Notes: generated by a model not told the origin, from the sequence alone. Shown: positions 8,730 to 18,878, counted from the first letter of the stretch. The stretch is 64,000 bases of DNA from Anthracocystis setariae (GCA_928724745.1 CAKMXJ010000039.1:682001-746000), one strand, 5' to 3'. Program-made: numbers and translations.

Positions 8730-10871
8730 ATGGATCGCTTCAAGCAGATCGATGCCAGCAATTCCTCCATCGGTGCCCTCCTCTTTCACGATGAAGAGGT
8801 AGTCAGCTTGCAAGATAGCGTTGGTCTCTACGATGGCAAGGAGAAAACCTTGCATCAGAACAACGGTACCGTCTACCTCACCTCACATCGCTTGCTCTAT
8901 GTTGACGATCTAGAGCCACATCGATACTCGTGCTCTTTGGACCTCTCCCTTGTCAAGCAAAGCGAATACTACGCTGGATTCCTCAAAAGCAGCCCCAAAA
9001 TCACTCTCACCCTCGCCAAGCCAGAGGCAAGCGGCACAAATCCCAATACGGACTCCCAAAAACCATCATCTTCCCCTGCGCCACCAAGACCAAGCCCTCT
9101 ATCGTCTCAAATTGAGACTGCCCAGTCAAGTACGTCATCAGCCAGGGACTGGAGGATAACCGCATCCGCTGCCGATTCAACACCTTCAGATGCTGCAGCT
9201 TCCAACTGGATCTGTGCTATCTGCGGCTTCAGCAATGCCTCCAAGCAAGCCGCCTGCGAGCTCTGCGGCGTGACCAAGGAGCCTGCTCGACCAACACCCA
9301 CACGCACCCCGAACCCGGAACGCACACATCCTTCCGAAGCCACAAGAATCCACCCGACCCTTGCACAATCAATATCCAAGCCTTCGGATCATGCCAGCAC
9401 ACCGCAGAAATCGGACAGGTTAGAGGGTATCGCCTGTCCCATTTGCACCTTCTCCAATCACCCTTCCATGACCAAGTGCGAGATTTGCGGCTCGAATCTT
9501 GGCAATTGGCGTGAGCAGCCGCCTTCTTCCGCCGCGGCATCCACCACGTCCCTTCCAGCAACGACTACCTCTGGCCGCAAGAGCGTCGAAACCGAAGCAC
9601 TCTCCCTTCGGAGCAGCCTGTCTACCAGTAGATCTTCCACTCCGATCTCAACGTCCTTACCAACGCCAACAGACTCGGTCAAGCTCAGTTTCCGCAAGGG
9701 AGGTGACAAGGCCTTCTACAGTCTACTCAAGTCGACCCTCAAAGCCAAAGCATGGGCCAGTAGCGCCACCAATGGCACCATTGGTGGTGGTATCGCATCG
9801 AGTACAGGCCAAGCGATGCGAGTGGCGGCGGGCATGGTCGATCTCGATGGCCGTTCCGCTGCGTTGAAGCGAGTCGGTATCGACGGCATTCTTTCCTCGG
9901 TGGACTCGACAAGTCGTGCGCAGAACGACGATATGCAAGGCGCGCTCAAAGACCTCGAAGCACTCATGAGGAAGGCCAAGCAAATGGTCGAATTTGCCGA
10001 GTCTCTCAACGCCAAACTCACCAAGCAGGAAGAAGCTGCTGCTGCCGCCCGGATGGCTGGACTGCCAGATGCAGCCGCACCACAGCCAGATCAACAAGCC
10101 GCCACGCTCATCCGCTCTTCCCTCGTTCAGCTGGGTCTTCCAGCACCCGCTGTGACCGAGGATATGACAAGAGATCAGGAGGAGTATCATAGGAAGCTTG
10201 CCCGCGAACTGGCAGGCTTACTTTTGGGGAATCCTTCCGCAGGGCAGAGGAACGGTCTGATGGGTACAGGAAAGGTCGCTGCCAAGGATAAAGGTTTGGA
10301 CTCGCTCCCAAGAGTGTCCGATGACGAGCTCAAAGGTCGCGGCTTGGTTGGCCTGGACGAGGTATGGTGTGTCTGGAACCGGGCGAGAGGAGTTGCGCTC
10401 ATCCCTCCCCAGGCTCTCCGTTCAGCTGCGGCATACCTGCCAGACATCACCTCGCCGTCGGTCCGCATCAAGACGTTTAAGTCTGGACTTTCAGTTCTGC
10501 ACACACCAAGGTATAGTGACGACGCTTTCGCGGCTCGCATCTTGCACTTCCTCGACACCCTGGAATGGGAGCATAAGATGAAGCGCATCGAGCAAGCTCA
10601 GTCGCTCAGGATCTCGCAGAATGCGGTGGAGTCGGCATCGATCGATGCAGCGGCGCGTGCGCCGGAAGAGGCGAGCTACGGGGATAATCTGTCGCCTTGG
10701 GGAGCGGGCGCTTCGATCCTGGAGATTGCAGAAAAGGAGGACGTGCCCATCTTGTTGATCAACGAGATGATGGAGATGATCGAGGGTAAGACCGGGATGG
10801 TGGTTAGGGATGAGGGAGGGTCTAATGGGACGAGGTGGTTTGTGAACCACTTTTCAAGGGTGAAGTCTTAG
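8730..10871 (+). CDS. VPS36: ESCRT-II subunit Vps36 with split GLUE domain
   Basis: 713-aa subunit of ESCRT-II, which sorts ubiquitinated cargo into multivesicular bodies at the endosome. The N-terminal half of the GLUE (PH-like) domain is at about 2-97 (VVSLQDSVGLYDG; TVYLTSHRLLYVD). It is followed by an insertion with two NZF zinc fingers (about 160-180, WICAICGF...CELCG; and 232-256, CPICTF...CEICG). The second half of GLUE (LSFRKGGDKAFYSLLKSTL) is at about 318-338. The C-terminal winged-helix EAP45/Vps36 region covers about 470-710. The two zinc fingers inserted in GLUE match budding-yeast Vps36 and not animal EAP45. Four codons of the open frame precede this ATG but start at TTG, so MDRFKQ is chosen. 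One exon. Confidence 0.93.
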   Translation: MDRFKQIDASNSSIGALLFHDEEVVSLQDSVGLYDGKEKTLHQNNGTVYLTSHRLLYVDDLEPHRYSCSLDLSLVKQSEYYAGFLKSSPKITLTLAKPEASGTNPNTDSQKPSSSPAPPRPSPLSSQIETAQSSTSSARDWRITASAADSTPSDAAASNWICAICGFSNASKQAACELCGVTKEPARPTPTRTPNPERTHPSEATRIHPTLAQSISKPSDHASTPQKSDRLEGIACPICTFSNHPSMTKCEICGSNLGNWREQPPSSAAASTTSLPATTTSGRKSVETEALSLRSSLSTSRSSTPISTSLPTPTDSVKLSFRKGGDKAFYSLLKSTLKAKAWASSATNGTIGGGIASSTGQAMRVAAGMVDLDGRSAALKRVGIDGILSSVDSTSRAQNDDMQGALKDLEALMRKAKQMVEFAESLNAKLTKQEEAAAAARMAGLPDAAAPQPDQQAATLIRSSLVQLGLPAPAVTEDMTRDQEEYHRKLARELAGLLLGNPSAGQRNGLMGTGKVAAKDKGLDSLPRVSDDELKGRGLVGLDEVWCVWNRARGVALIPPQALRSAAAYLPDITSPSVRIKTFKSGLSVLHTPRYSDDAFAARILHFLDTLEWEHKMKRIEQAQSLRISQNAVESASIDAAARAPEEASYGDNLSPWGAGASILEIAEKEDVPILLINEMMEMIEGKTGMVVRDEGGSNGTRWFVNHFSRVKS

Positions 10872-13205
10872 CACGTTGGGTTTTGCAATGAAGACTCTCA
10901 CAACAGCTCGTGTAACCGCAGTGTGCCTTGAACAGCAAGGATGATACCGAGATAGAAGAGAGGGCGATATGGGTGTCTCCGTCAAGTAATCGGTGAAGTG
11001 GGGCAAGGTGAAGAATGAAGTGGAGACTCTTCAGGACAGCGGGACAAGTTTTTCATAATCACTTTACAGTATAGGAATGCCAAGACCTGAGGCGAACTTT
11101 ACCTGCCGACAGATGAAAAATTGGGCCTTCATATAACTAGACCGAGCGATGCTTTGTCGAATCAATGGCATCCGCCTTGAAGTGGTGCCAGATAATTGAA
11201 TGGGTCACTCACACCTGCGAGAGTCAGGACGAGTGTTCAACCAGAAGAATGTGTTCTTCTAACGGAACGCCAACAGATGCAGATCACTCGACGTATCCTA
11301 GCCCCAAAACTATACTGCAGTAGCAGTATCAGGCGAGGTTCAATATCAACAGCTTTGGCCGCTCACGAGGGCACAGCCGTTATCCATTGTCGCTTGGTCT
11401 CTTCATATAGTCAACGAGCTCCATCGATTCACGCCGTCTCCACCTTCGAGGTCTCAGCCGTCATCACGGCAATGAGAAATCCACCACCCCACTGACTGTC
11501 TTGATTTGTCACGAGAGCAAGCATATTGGCTCAGCTACTTTGATGAGCGCAACAGAGCGATAAGAATGAGAGCACCACCTGCAGCATACTCTGCCATGCC
11601 TTCCGATCTTGTCGATCTGCGAGGGCTCGGGATTCAACCCACGGATGTGTTGTGAAATGCATTGCCGTTGTCCGTTCCAAGATGAATGCGGAAGTCGGAC
11701 CGATGCTTCTCGTGATCATATGAGCTCAAGCTTTGGCGTCAACACAAGCTTATCCAGCTGAACTCTGAGCATATCGAGAGTCCGAATACGACCGAAGAAC
11801 CCAACCCCCACTTGCCGTAGACTCAACTGGAGGGTTATCTGCGAAAAACCCACTACGGTCACCATGTTGACATCTGCTTCATCGATGAATAGCGAATACA
11901 GTAGATGATGCTTATCCATGACAACTGGCTCAGAATCTTATCGCTATGTAGGGTACAGTCGTGGATGTTTTGAACTCCCACATTGGACGATCCGGTCCGG
12001 ACTCTCGCCGAGTTCAGTGTCTGAGAAGTCTTGAGCGATCTCCATGATCATCACCTAGTTGGGAAAAGTTGGCAATGGGAGCTTCAGACAAAGCGATGGA
12101 TCAAGCTTTTGCGTTGATCGAGATTGGCTTAGGCTGTTGGGGGCAGATTTGACCCCTGGAGGGAGGCTCTTCATGACGGCATTTGATCCGTCGAAGGCAC
12201 GAAAGATTGAACTCGACTGCCTCGTCATTTGCTTGTAGTTCATAGGGGTTTCGGTACTTGTCAGCTGCCCGTGACTGTGCAGGGGAGGGCCCACCCAAAT
12301 GCACTTGAGTTCTTGATGCTGTTCGGCGACTTGATAACGACAATGGGGGGATCTTGTGACTTGCAGTACGAGAAGTCGCCGCTGTGTGTTCGACCTTTCC
12401 ACGCTTCCACGCGTGGTGAAGGATCCTCTTAGGGGCCCCAGAGGAGAACCGTGTGGATCACTTGCCCCCACTTCAGCCTCATGCAAGCCATCTTTTCGAT
12501 CTTTCATTGGTCTGCATATGGACGGCAAATGGACGGCCCGAATCCCGGCGCTGTAGTAGCACCGTGAGTGAAGCTACAGCCTAATCCTAATCTTATGTGT
12601 TAGGTGATGCTCGTGACTCACGCCTGATCTCTCGGCTGCGATGCATGCCGACGGAAGCCTTGACTTGTCGTCCTTGCAACAGCCCGAGCTCATCCGTCTG
12701 CTCAGAGGAGGTTCACAAAGAGATAGGGTGGGCGCGGGCTGGTGGGTTGAGAAGTTTGGTCGAAGAAGCCACGCCCCAAGTGGGCACCGTGGGTTATGAG
12801 CACGGTCAATCCGGGGCAAGGTGCACATACGAAGTTCAGTGCGGAAGTCGCAAGGAGGCAAAGAGAGGATATCTTGCGAGTTCGAGGCGGTCCCAAAATT
12901 GTACATATAGGGGGACTTTCGGTCGATATTGAATGCTGGGATAGACCATCTCTCCCCAGCTCAAGAATTGCTTCCACAGCTTCCACCCAGCAGAACATCC
13001 TTCTCACCCCTCCTTCTCCAACGATACAGAGACCAATCTTTCTCCCTGAAAAACTTCAGTCATCTTCGCTGGCCTTTGAAACACATCGTACAACCGTTGC
13101 TTGTGCGTCACGTTGTCAAGCATCTCAAGACCTTCCAAGTACCCCACACACCATCTGTGCCTTGACCCATCCCACTCGAACCCCCTAAACCCGATTTCGA
13201 TCAAA
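10872..13205. other. 2.3-kb gene-poor stretch
   Basis: No open frame here shows a recognisable domain, start context or splice structure. The longest frames (about 100-160 codons, e.g. minus strand 12055-12528) look like random sequence. I see no terminal inverted repeats, reverse-transcriptase or transposase motifs, and no tRNA. It ends at the small secreted-protein gene at 13206 and may carry its promoter, decayed sequence or a non-coding RNA. Confidence 0.5.
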
Positions 13206-13454
13206 ATGAAATCCCGCAGCTTGATCGTTTGCCTCGCCACCATCCTTCCGCTGGTGTTTAATCTGGCAAAAGGTGCCCCAATCCCGACGCCAAAGCCGAT
13301 CGAAGACATCTACCTCGACCAGTTGCCTGCTCAGGGACTCTACCCGGCATCGACCTCTACTACAACAGACACTTCGGTCTCACCTGCACTGGTGGCAACC
13401 GGATTCATCGATCTGAACGACACTTCCGAGATGACAGGCGAGCCCAAGCCTTGA
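13206..13454 (+). CDS. Small secreted protein, candidate effector
   Basis: 82-aa predicted secreted protein with no recognised family. Residues 1-23 form a good signal peptide: a basic start (Lys2, Arg4), a hydrophobic core (about LIVCLATILPLVF) and a small-residue cleavage site near Gly23-Ala24. The mature part of about 59 residues is proline-rich (APIPTPKPIED), then Ser/Thr-rich, acidic, and has no cysteine, no Lys-Arg processing site and no membrane helix. The open frame continues upstream to 13101, but only MKSRS opens with a signal sequence, and it is preceded by an A-rich leader (TCAAAATG). It stands alone beside a 2.3-kb gene-poor stretch. Small secreted orphans in such places are typical smut effector candidates. 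Function is unknown, and expression is not shown. Confidence 0.6.
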   Translation: MKSRSLIVCLATILPLVFNLAKGAPIPTPKPIEDIYLDQLPAQGLYPASTSTTTDTSVSPALVATGFIDLNDTSEMTGEPKP

Positions 13455-13680
13455 GCACCGACGTCGCTAGATCTCAACTGAGACTGTTCACCTACTGCTC
13501 CAAGACGTCAATGACAGTCACTGTAGTTTCATCGGTGCCACGGGATTCTTCATCAATCGGTGGTGTGATTTTCTCATCGGTGGCTCCATGATTCCAACAG
13601 CGTGAAAGATTCCTTGTATTTTAATGATGCCAAGATGAGAATACGAATACAACGCAACCGTGCTAAAAATATTCCGTTTG

Positions 13681-15408
13681 TTATGACCTTTGGTACACCT
13701 TGTCTCCGGCCAACCAAGTCTGCAAGATCTTGGTCTTGAGGAGGGTCTGTTCCTTGTCCCCAGGTCCATGTTCCTTAAAGATATCCGTGTCCATGACGAC
13801 AAAGTCGGCACTCTTGCCCTTCTCCAATGTGCCTGCCCACGACTCGGCCTTACAGCTGCGTGCGGCGCCATAAGTAGCCGCGGTCACGGCCATGGCGAGA
13901 GGCAATGCGAACTGCGGCGTAGTCCTCTCTGTCATCTGCGGTTCGCGTCCTGATCTCCTGGTCACAGCAGTGTAGAGGTTCGGCAGGATCCAGTGATTGG
14001 CAGTAGGAGCATCCGAGCCAAGCGCGATGGGTGCACCGGCTTCGACGAATTCCTTGAACGCAAACGCCCTCGCGCACCTTCCTTCGCCAGGTTTGTCGCC
14101 AATCATCTTGCACCATCCCTCGGAGATGGCCGGGTCTGCATGAACGCCCTGGATACTTGCGGTGATTCCGAGCTTACCCAGCTTCTTGACGTCTTCCGGA
14201 TCGGTGAGCTCAAGATGCTCGATGCGGTGCCTTCGGTCGCGAATCGAGAGTCCATTCTCGGCCAGTTTCTCGCCAAGCGTTGCGATGGCCTCGACAGCCG
14301 TGTGGACGGCCAAGTCTCCGATGGCGTGGATAGCGCACTGCAAATCCACCGAGTCAGCGTACTGGACCACCGCCGAGAGCAGTTCAAGAGGCCACATCAG
14401 CTCTGCATTGGTACCGTTGTAGTATGGCTCTTTCAAGGCAGCCGTGCAGGAATCAATGACACCATCGCAGACGAGCTTGATTCCCACCACCCTCAACCAT
14501 TCGTCGTTGTGCAGAAGGCTCAGCCTGTGCGCTTCTCTGACCTGAGCGATGCAGGCGTCGATGTCGGAGTCAGGCTTGATGATCCAGTGTGCAGCGACGC
14601 GGATAGGGAGCTTGCCTCCCATCTTGGCTTTGACGCGAAGCAGGCAGTCGAGCGAGAGGTGGTCTGTAGCCATATCGATACCGCCGGTGAAGCCAGATTC
14701 GTGGTAGGAATCACAGGCGCGGAGGAAGAAGCCTTCTTGCTCTTCGTGGGTTGCAAGCTGGGCGAGTTTTGGCCAGACGTAAACGATATTGGCCATCTCG
14801 AGGAGAAGACCCGAAGGTTTGCCCGTGGCTGGGTCACGGACGATCTCGCCGCCTTCCGGGTCGGGTGTGTCTGCGGTGATACCAACTTCCTTGAGTGCTG
14901 CAGAGTTGAGCCAGTGCGAGTGAAGGTCGAAGGATTCCACATAGACGGGGCGGTCAGGAACGACTTGATCGAGCCAGGAAGCTAGCGCCTTTCCATCAGT
15001 GCTGTTCTGCATCCATACGTTGGCAAGAATTCGTGGCGCATCAGGCTGGGCCTCTGCGGCCTCCTTGATCTTTGCTTGGATCTCGGCGAGGTTCTTGCAC
15101 TTGTGGATATCGGTCTTTTCGAGGGACTGGCCAAAGTTGAGAAGATGCGTATGGCCGTCGATGAAGCCGGGAACGACAAGCTTGGCGCCGCCAAGGTCGA
15201 CTTGCTCTGCCTGCTTGGCAAGATCGGAGGGGACGCTGGCAACATCGCCGACGTATGCGAGCTTGCCGTCTTGTACGACGATGCATTCGGCGAACCGATT
15301 GGCAATGGCGTTCGGATCGGAGTAGTCTTGCTTCGAAAGCGAAGCAGCCTCGAGCTCGTCAGCCTGGGCGGTGAAGAAGAGAGCGTTTTTGAAAAGCTTG
15401 ACGCTCAT
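13681..15408 (-). CDS. Metal-dependent amidohydrolase (YtcJ/LAF-type, amidohydrolase family 3)
   Basis: 575-aa hydrolase of the amidohydrolase superfamily. An N-terminal beta-sandwich strand region (KLFKNALFFTAQ; VVQDGKLAYVGD) leads into the TIM barrel. The metal-binding HxH lies in GFIDGHTH (His86, His88). Further family signatures are IHAIGDLAVHTAVEAI, RHRIEHLELTDPEDV and the C-terminal IALGSDAPTANHW with its conserved Asp. The C-terminal composite domain ends with LEKGKSADFVVMDTDIF. The closest general pattern is the YtcJ/LAF family of exo-amidohydrolases, whose substrates are mostly unknown, so no substrate is claimed. The frame extends ten codons upstream through a TTG; the ATG of MSVKLF is used. 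One exon; no signal peptide. Confidence 0.88.
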   Translation of the reverse strand: MSVKLFKNALFFTAQADELEAASLSKQDYSDPNAIANRFAECIVVQDGKLAYVGDVASVPSDLAKQAEQVDLGGAKLVVPGFIDGHTHLLNFGQSLEKTDIHKCKNLAEIQAKIKEAAEAQPDAPRILANVWMQNSTDGKALASWLDQVVPDRPVYVESFDLHSHWLNSAALKEVGITADTPDPEGGEIVRDPATGKPSGLLLEMANIVYVWPKLAQLATHEEQEGFFLRACDSYHESGFTGGIDMATDHLSLDCLLRVKAKMGGKLPIRVAAHWIIKPDSDIDACIAQVREAHRLSLLHNDEWLRVVGIKLVCDGVIDSCTAALKEPYYNGTNAELMWPLELLSAVVQYADSVDLQCAIHAIGDLAVHTAVEAIATLGEKLAENGLSIRDRRHRIEHLELTDPEDVKKLGKLGITASIQGVHADPAISEGWCKMIGDKPGEGRCARAFAFKEFVEAGAPIALGSDAPTANHWILPNLYTAVTRRSGREPQMTERTTPQFALPLAMAVTAATYGAARSCKAESWAGTLEKGKSADFVVMDTDIFKEHGPGDKEQTLLKTKILQTWLAGDKVYQRS

Positions 15409-16457
15409 AGCTGGAATTTGGGCCGCGGCGTGGATCAAGATTGGTGTGGGGCGTTTGCTGTTCCAAGGAGACGGTGCAAGTGTGGGTATGTAGATTATGA
15501 GATGCTGGGACGGAGGGAGTGAGTCTTTATACTTCCGAACGAAAGCGGTCGTTCAGCGAGTCGGAGGCAGGCTCCAACGTAGACGCTGGCCATGGTATCG
15601 TGTGACCGGCAACGAAGGACAAGCGCTCTTCGCGCGTATAGGACCCTTGCAGACAGAGCGGCCGCCCGCAGCCGGAATTCTGAGCACGGTGAGCACGGGC
15701 GAAGGAAGTTACAACGGCGTAGCGCCACTTCAGGGCCGAAACCGGGGCGGAGGGGCAAGCAACTCGTCAAGCTGCTTCATCACGAGGCAAAACGAGACGC
15801 CCAAGATAAAGCTGCATAAACGCTCTCGTCTGGCTCTGGCTCTGGCCATGCATGCATGTGTACAGAAGTGAGAGCGCTAAGTTGACTGCAGTGTAAGACC
15901 TGGAGGGACAAGCGGTTTCCAAGGGGTCCAATCTGTCTCTCCTGGCGTTTCGCGCACAGCGAGTACAGTATCGACTGGCTGGCGTTTAGCGCGGCTATCG
16001 TTTCTTCTAATCAACGTGACGCTTCATTAATTCAACATCAATGTTAGAACTAAACAACTCCTTCTGAAGCAGTTAAAAATCCACCAAAATGGACAAGAAC
16101 AAGAAGTAGTTGGATTTCATTTTGAAACTGATCCGACACATGACCTGTGCAGTCACTCAAGTGGCCACGCTGGCCCGGCAACGGCGGTCTAGTGACGTGC
16201 CGAAGCGTCTTTTTTGGGTCACTCAGCAGGTGCACAGCCCATCCCTCCTTTTTTTCTGGAAAACGAGCACGCCTCACCGCTCAGACCCTCTCGTGTGCTT
16301 TTTCTTGAACTTATCGGTTTCCATCCTCCTCCTACCGTATCCTTTCACCGCACTTGATACCAACGCCGGCTCGCCTCTCGAAGTGTCAAACCACTCTATC
16401 GCACCACCACACACATCATCCCAAACCGCGTAGCGCAATTCACAATCGTCACCCAAG
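15409..16457. promoter_or_regulatory. Divergent intergenic region, amidohydrolase / tetraspan gene
   Basis: About 1.05 kb between two genes read in opposite directions. It must contain both promoters and 5' leaders. I see no gene, RNA or repeat in it. Confidence 0.5.
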
Positions 16458-17537
16458 ATGGCTCCTCGCCAGAACGAGGAGGTGCCGGAGCTCTCCTACC
16501 TTCCAACTTACACACAGACAAGGCCTCCTCCGGATACAGGACCGCCCCCGGCCTACAGCAATGTCATCCGCAAAGTCTATCCGTACTCGCTGCGCCCGGT
16601 GCTGCTGCTCACATCCTTTTGCACGTTCCTCTATCTCGTACTGGTCGCAATCTCGAACTTCAAGAGCATCGGCAACTCGGGTAACAACGCTCTCATGAAC
16701 GTCTTCGCCATCATTACTGGCGTTCTGCTTATGGTCGTTGCTGTAGTCGAGATTCTCGGCTTTGTCGCTGCTCTCAAGACCAACCTCAAGCTGGCAACCC
16801 TCTATTCTAAGCTCGCCATTCCCGCATTTGTCCTGGTGCTTGCCGCCGAGATCCTCGGGATTGTGGGTCACTACATCTTCAAGAGCAGAATCATCAACGC
16901 TTGTGTGACCAACAACACCGGAGCATTGGCCTCGTCGGGCTTCAGCTGGTGGGGCTCGAGCAGCAACAACACCGTCATGACCCAAGCCGATGCTCAGACT
17001 TACTGCAACAACTCGTGGAGCTACAACGCCACCTGGAACATCGTTTGGCTGATTGTCACGGCTGTACTGGGCCTTCCGTTTGTTCTGTTCAGCTTTGCGT
17101 TCGTCCGCCAACTTCGAGACCCGAGCTCGGTCCGAACAAGGAATACCAACCTGGGTTGGTGGAACAGGAGAAATCAGCAAGCGCCCAGCGCGCAGTACTC
17201 CACCGGGCCGTACGATCCACAGTCGCAGCATGGAGCCTATTCGTACCCTCCCGCTCCTTATGGTGCATATGCTCCTCCCGCCGGACCTCCGCCGACAGAT
17301 GCCAACACGGATCTGCCCGGATACGAGCGAGGTGATATGCAGGGCGACTTTGACGACGACCGTAAGAGCCAAACTAGCCCTACTGGCGCATATGGCTACA
17401 GTGGGGCAGGTCGCCCGTCTTCTAGTCGGGACCGCGATGCAGAAGGTACAGACAAGCTCGACGACGAGGCAGATGCACAGAAGAAGGAACTCGGTCGTGG
17501 TGCGCACCACGACGACGACGATGCACCTCGCATCTAA
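16458..17537 (+). CDS. Four-helix membrane protein with PPxY motif, unknown function
   Basis: 359-aa integral membrane protein. The cytosolic-type N terminus (1-45) is Pro/Tyr-rich and holds a PPxY motif (PPPAY, 29-33), the ligand type for WW domains of Rsp5/Nedd4 ubiquitin ligases. Four hydrophobic helices follow at about 46-66, 80-105, 117-141 and 193-216. The loop between helices 3 and 4 carries several Asn-x-Ser/Thr sites and two Cys (149, 183), consistent with a glycosylated, disulphide-bonded extracytosolic loop. The tail (217-359) is hydrophilic, with a Pro/Tyr/Ala-rich part and an acidic/His end (HHDDDDAPRI). The layout recalls MARVEL- or Sur7-like tetraspans, but I recognise no family motif. 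One exon, with an A-rich context before the ATG. Confidence 0.85.
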   Translation: MAPRQNEEVPELSYLPTYTQTRPPPDTGPPPAYSNVIRKVYPYSLRPVLLLTSFCTFLYLVLVAISNFKSIGNSGNNALMNVFAIITGVLLMVVAVVEILGFVAALKTNLKLATLYSKLAIPAFVLVLAAEILGIVGHYIFKSRIINACVTNNTGALASSGFSWWGSSSNNTVMTQADAQTYCNNSWSYNATWNIVWLIVTAVLGLPFVLFSFAFVRQLRDPSSVRTRNTNLGWWNRRNQQAPSAQYSTGPYDPQSQHGAYSYPPAPYGAYAPPAGPPPTDANTDLPGYERGDMQGDFDDDRKSQTSPTGAYGYSGAGRPSSSRDRDAEGTDKLDDEADAQKKELGRGAHHDDDDAPRI

Positions 17538-18008
17538 GGCGGTTCGCCGTCTTTTTTTTTTTAAGGAGTCCGAAGCGACTCCCAATTCGATATGCGTTTA
17601 TCTACCGTTTCGCTTTGCATGGACCGTTCACCTGATTCTTGTAGTTTGAATGACGACTTTTTTTTTTCTTTCCTTCTGTAAGTATCTTCGTATTGCATTG
17701 CGTTTAGCATCACACACCCTCTAGATCACGGCGTAGCGGGCCTATGTTGCTCTGATTGTGAGTGCGAGACATAAAGTGCTAAGAAGGGGAAGAAATGGGA
17801 CAAGAAGAGTGAATTGTGTGGGGGCGGAATTTTGTCTCAGGTGCGTATGACTCCAGAAGGAATCACTTGAACAGGTGGAGGAAAGTGAGAAATTTCCTAG
17901 CCTTGAATGATTTGGTAATGCAGCCTTGCAACTCGTCTTTCTTACCTTCATCATCCGGTGTTGCTTTGCGCACGATTCGAGGTACACTATCGTTGCAGTC
18001 GGTGGTAG
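17538..18008. other. Intergenic: tetraspan 3' flank / PDX3 promoter
   Basis: 471 bases with two T runs just after the upstream stop (near 17551 and 17659), which probably belong to its 3' end, followed by the PDX3 leader. No gene seen. Confidence 0.5.
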
Positions 18009-18878
18009 ATGCTATCGATTCTCGGACGAGGAGTACGTTTACGCTGTACGCTCATCGCTTCCTTTCCCACGCACCAATCCACAGCCACGCCGCCGATTCG
18101 GTTGCTGCATTCTTCTGCGGCCAACATGGACGTTAAAGTGAACCAGGCTAAGCCGAGTGTTGCGATCACTTCGCACAACCAGTATCGTACTTCGGGATTG
18201 GATCGCGATGCGCTGTCTGGCTCACCGATTGTCCAATTCAACGATTGGTTCAAGCACGCCGGTGAGAACGGCGTTCACGAACCCGAAGCCATGACGATTT
18301 CGACTTGTGCAGTGGATATGGAAAAGGGGATTGCAAGGCCGTCGTCGCGTGTGGTGCTGCTCAAACAGGTGGATTCAAAAGGGTTCCTATTCTTCTCCAA
18401 CTACGCATCGAGGAAGGGCACCGAGTTGGAGAGCAATCCGTATGCGAGCGTGACGTTCTACTGGAAAGAGTTGCACAGGTCCGTACGGGTGTGCGGCAGG
18501 GTGGAGAGGTTGCCCAAGGAGGAGAGTAAGGCGTATTACGATTCGAGACCGCTCGGGAGCAGAGTGGGTGCTTGGGCTTCGCCCCAGTCGCAACCGATCG
18601 CGTCCAGGCACGAGCTGGAGGATAAGGTCAAAGCCGTCGAGGCCAAATTCGGCATACCCGGAGCTGCCGGGTTGGACGAAAACCAAAAGTACGAGGGCGA
18701 GGATAAGGACGTTCCGCTGCCCGACTTTTGGGGTGGGTACAGGATCGTTCCGGACGAGGTCGAGTTCTGGTGCGGAAGACCCAACAGGTTGCATGATAGA
18801 TTCAGGTATACAAGGAGCATCGATAGCCAGGTAGATGCAAACGAGGACAAGTGGACTATCGACAGGCTCGCCCCATGA
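18009..18878 (+). CDS. PDX3: Pyridoxamine 5'-phosphate oxidase
   Basis: 289-aa FMN enzyme that oxidises pyridoxine or pyridoxamine 5'-phosphate to pyridoxal 5'-phosphate, the last step of the vitamin B6 salvage pathway. Family blocks are present in order: EPEAMTISTCAVD, RPSSRVVLLKQVDSKGFLFF (FMN site), NPYASVTFYWKELHRSVRV, and the C-terminal dimerisation/active-site block WGGYRIVPDEVEFWCGRPNRLHDR. The first 39 residues are Arg/Ser-rich without acids and look like a mitochondrial leader. A second in-frame ATG (Met40, at 18126) begins the conserved-length protein, so mitochondrial and cytosolic forms from two starts are plausible. One exon. Confidence 0.95.
   Translation: MLSILGRGVRLRCTLIASFPTHQSTATPPIRLLHSSAANMDVKVNQAKPSVAITSHNQYRTSGLDRDALSGSPIVQFNDWFKHAGENGVHEPEAMTISTCAVDMEKGIARPSSRVVLLKQVDSKGFLFFSNYASRKGTELESNPYASVTFYWKELHRSVRVCGRVERLPKEESKAYYDSRPLGSRVGAWASPQSQPIASRHELEDKVKAVEAKFGIPGAAGLDENQKYEGEDKDVPLPDFWGGYRIVPDEVEFWCGRPNRLHDRFRYTRSIDSQVDANEDKWTIDRLAP

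Noticed and set aside
11600..11645. Possible tRNA T-arm (GGATTCAACCC)
   Set aside because: The flanking bases do not pair as a T-stem, and no anticodon or acceptor stem could be built.
12055..12528. 157-codon minus-strand frame in the gene-poor stretch
   Set aside because: No recognisable features or splice partners; could be chance.
13993..14985. 330-codon open frame on the plus strand
   Set aside because: Antisense shadow of the amidohydrolase gene, without recognisable features.
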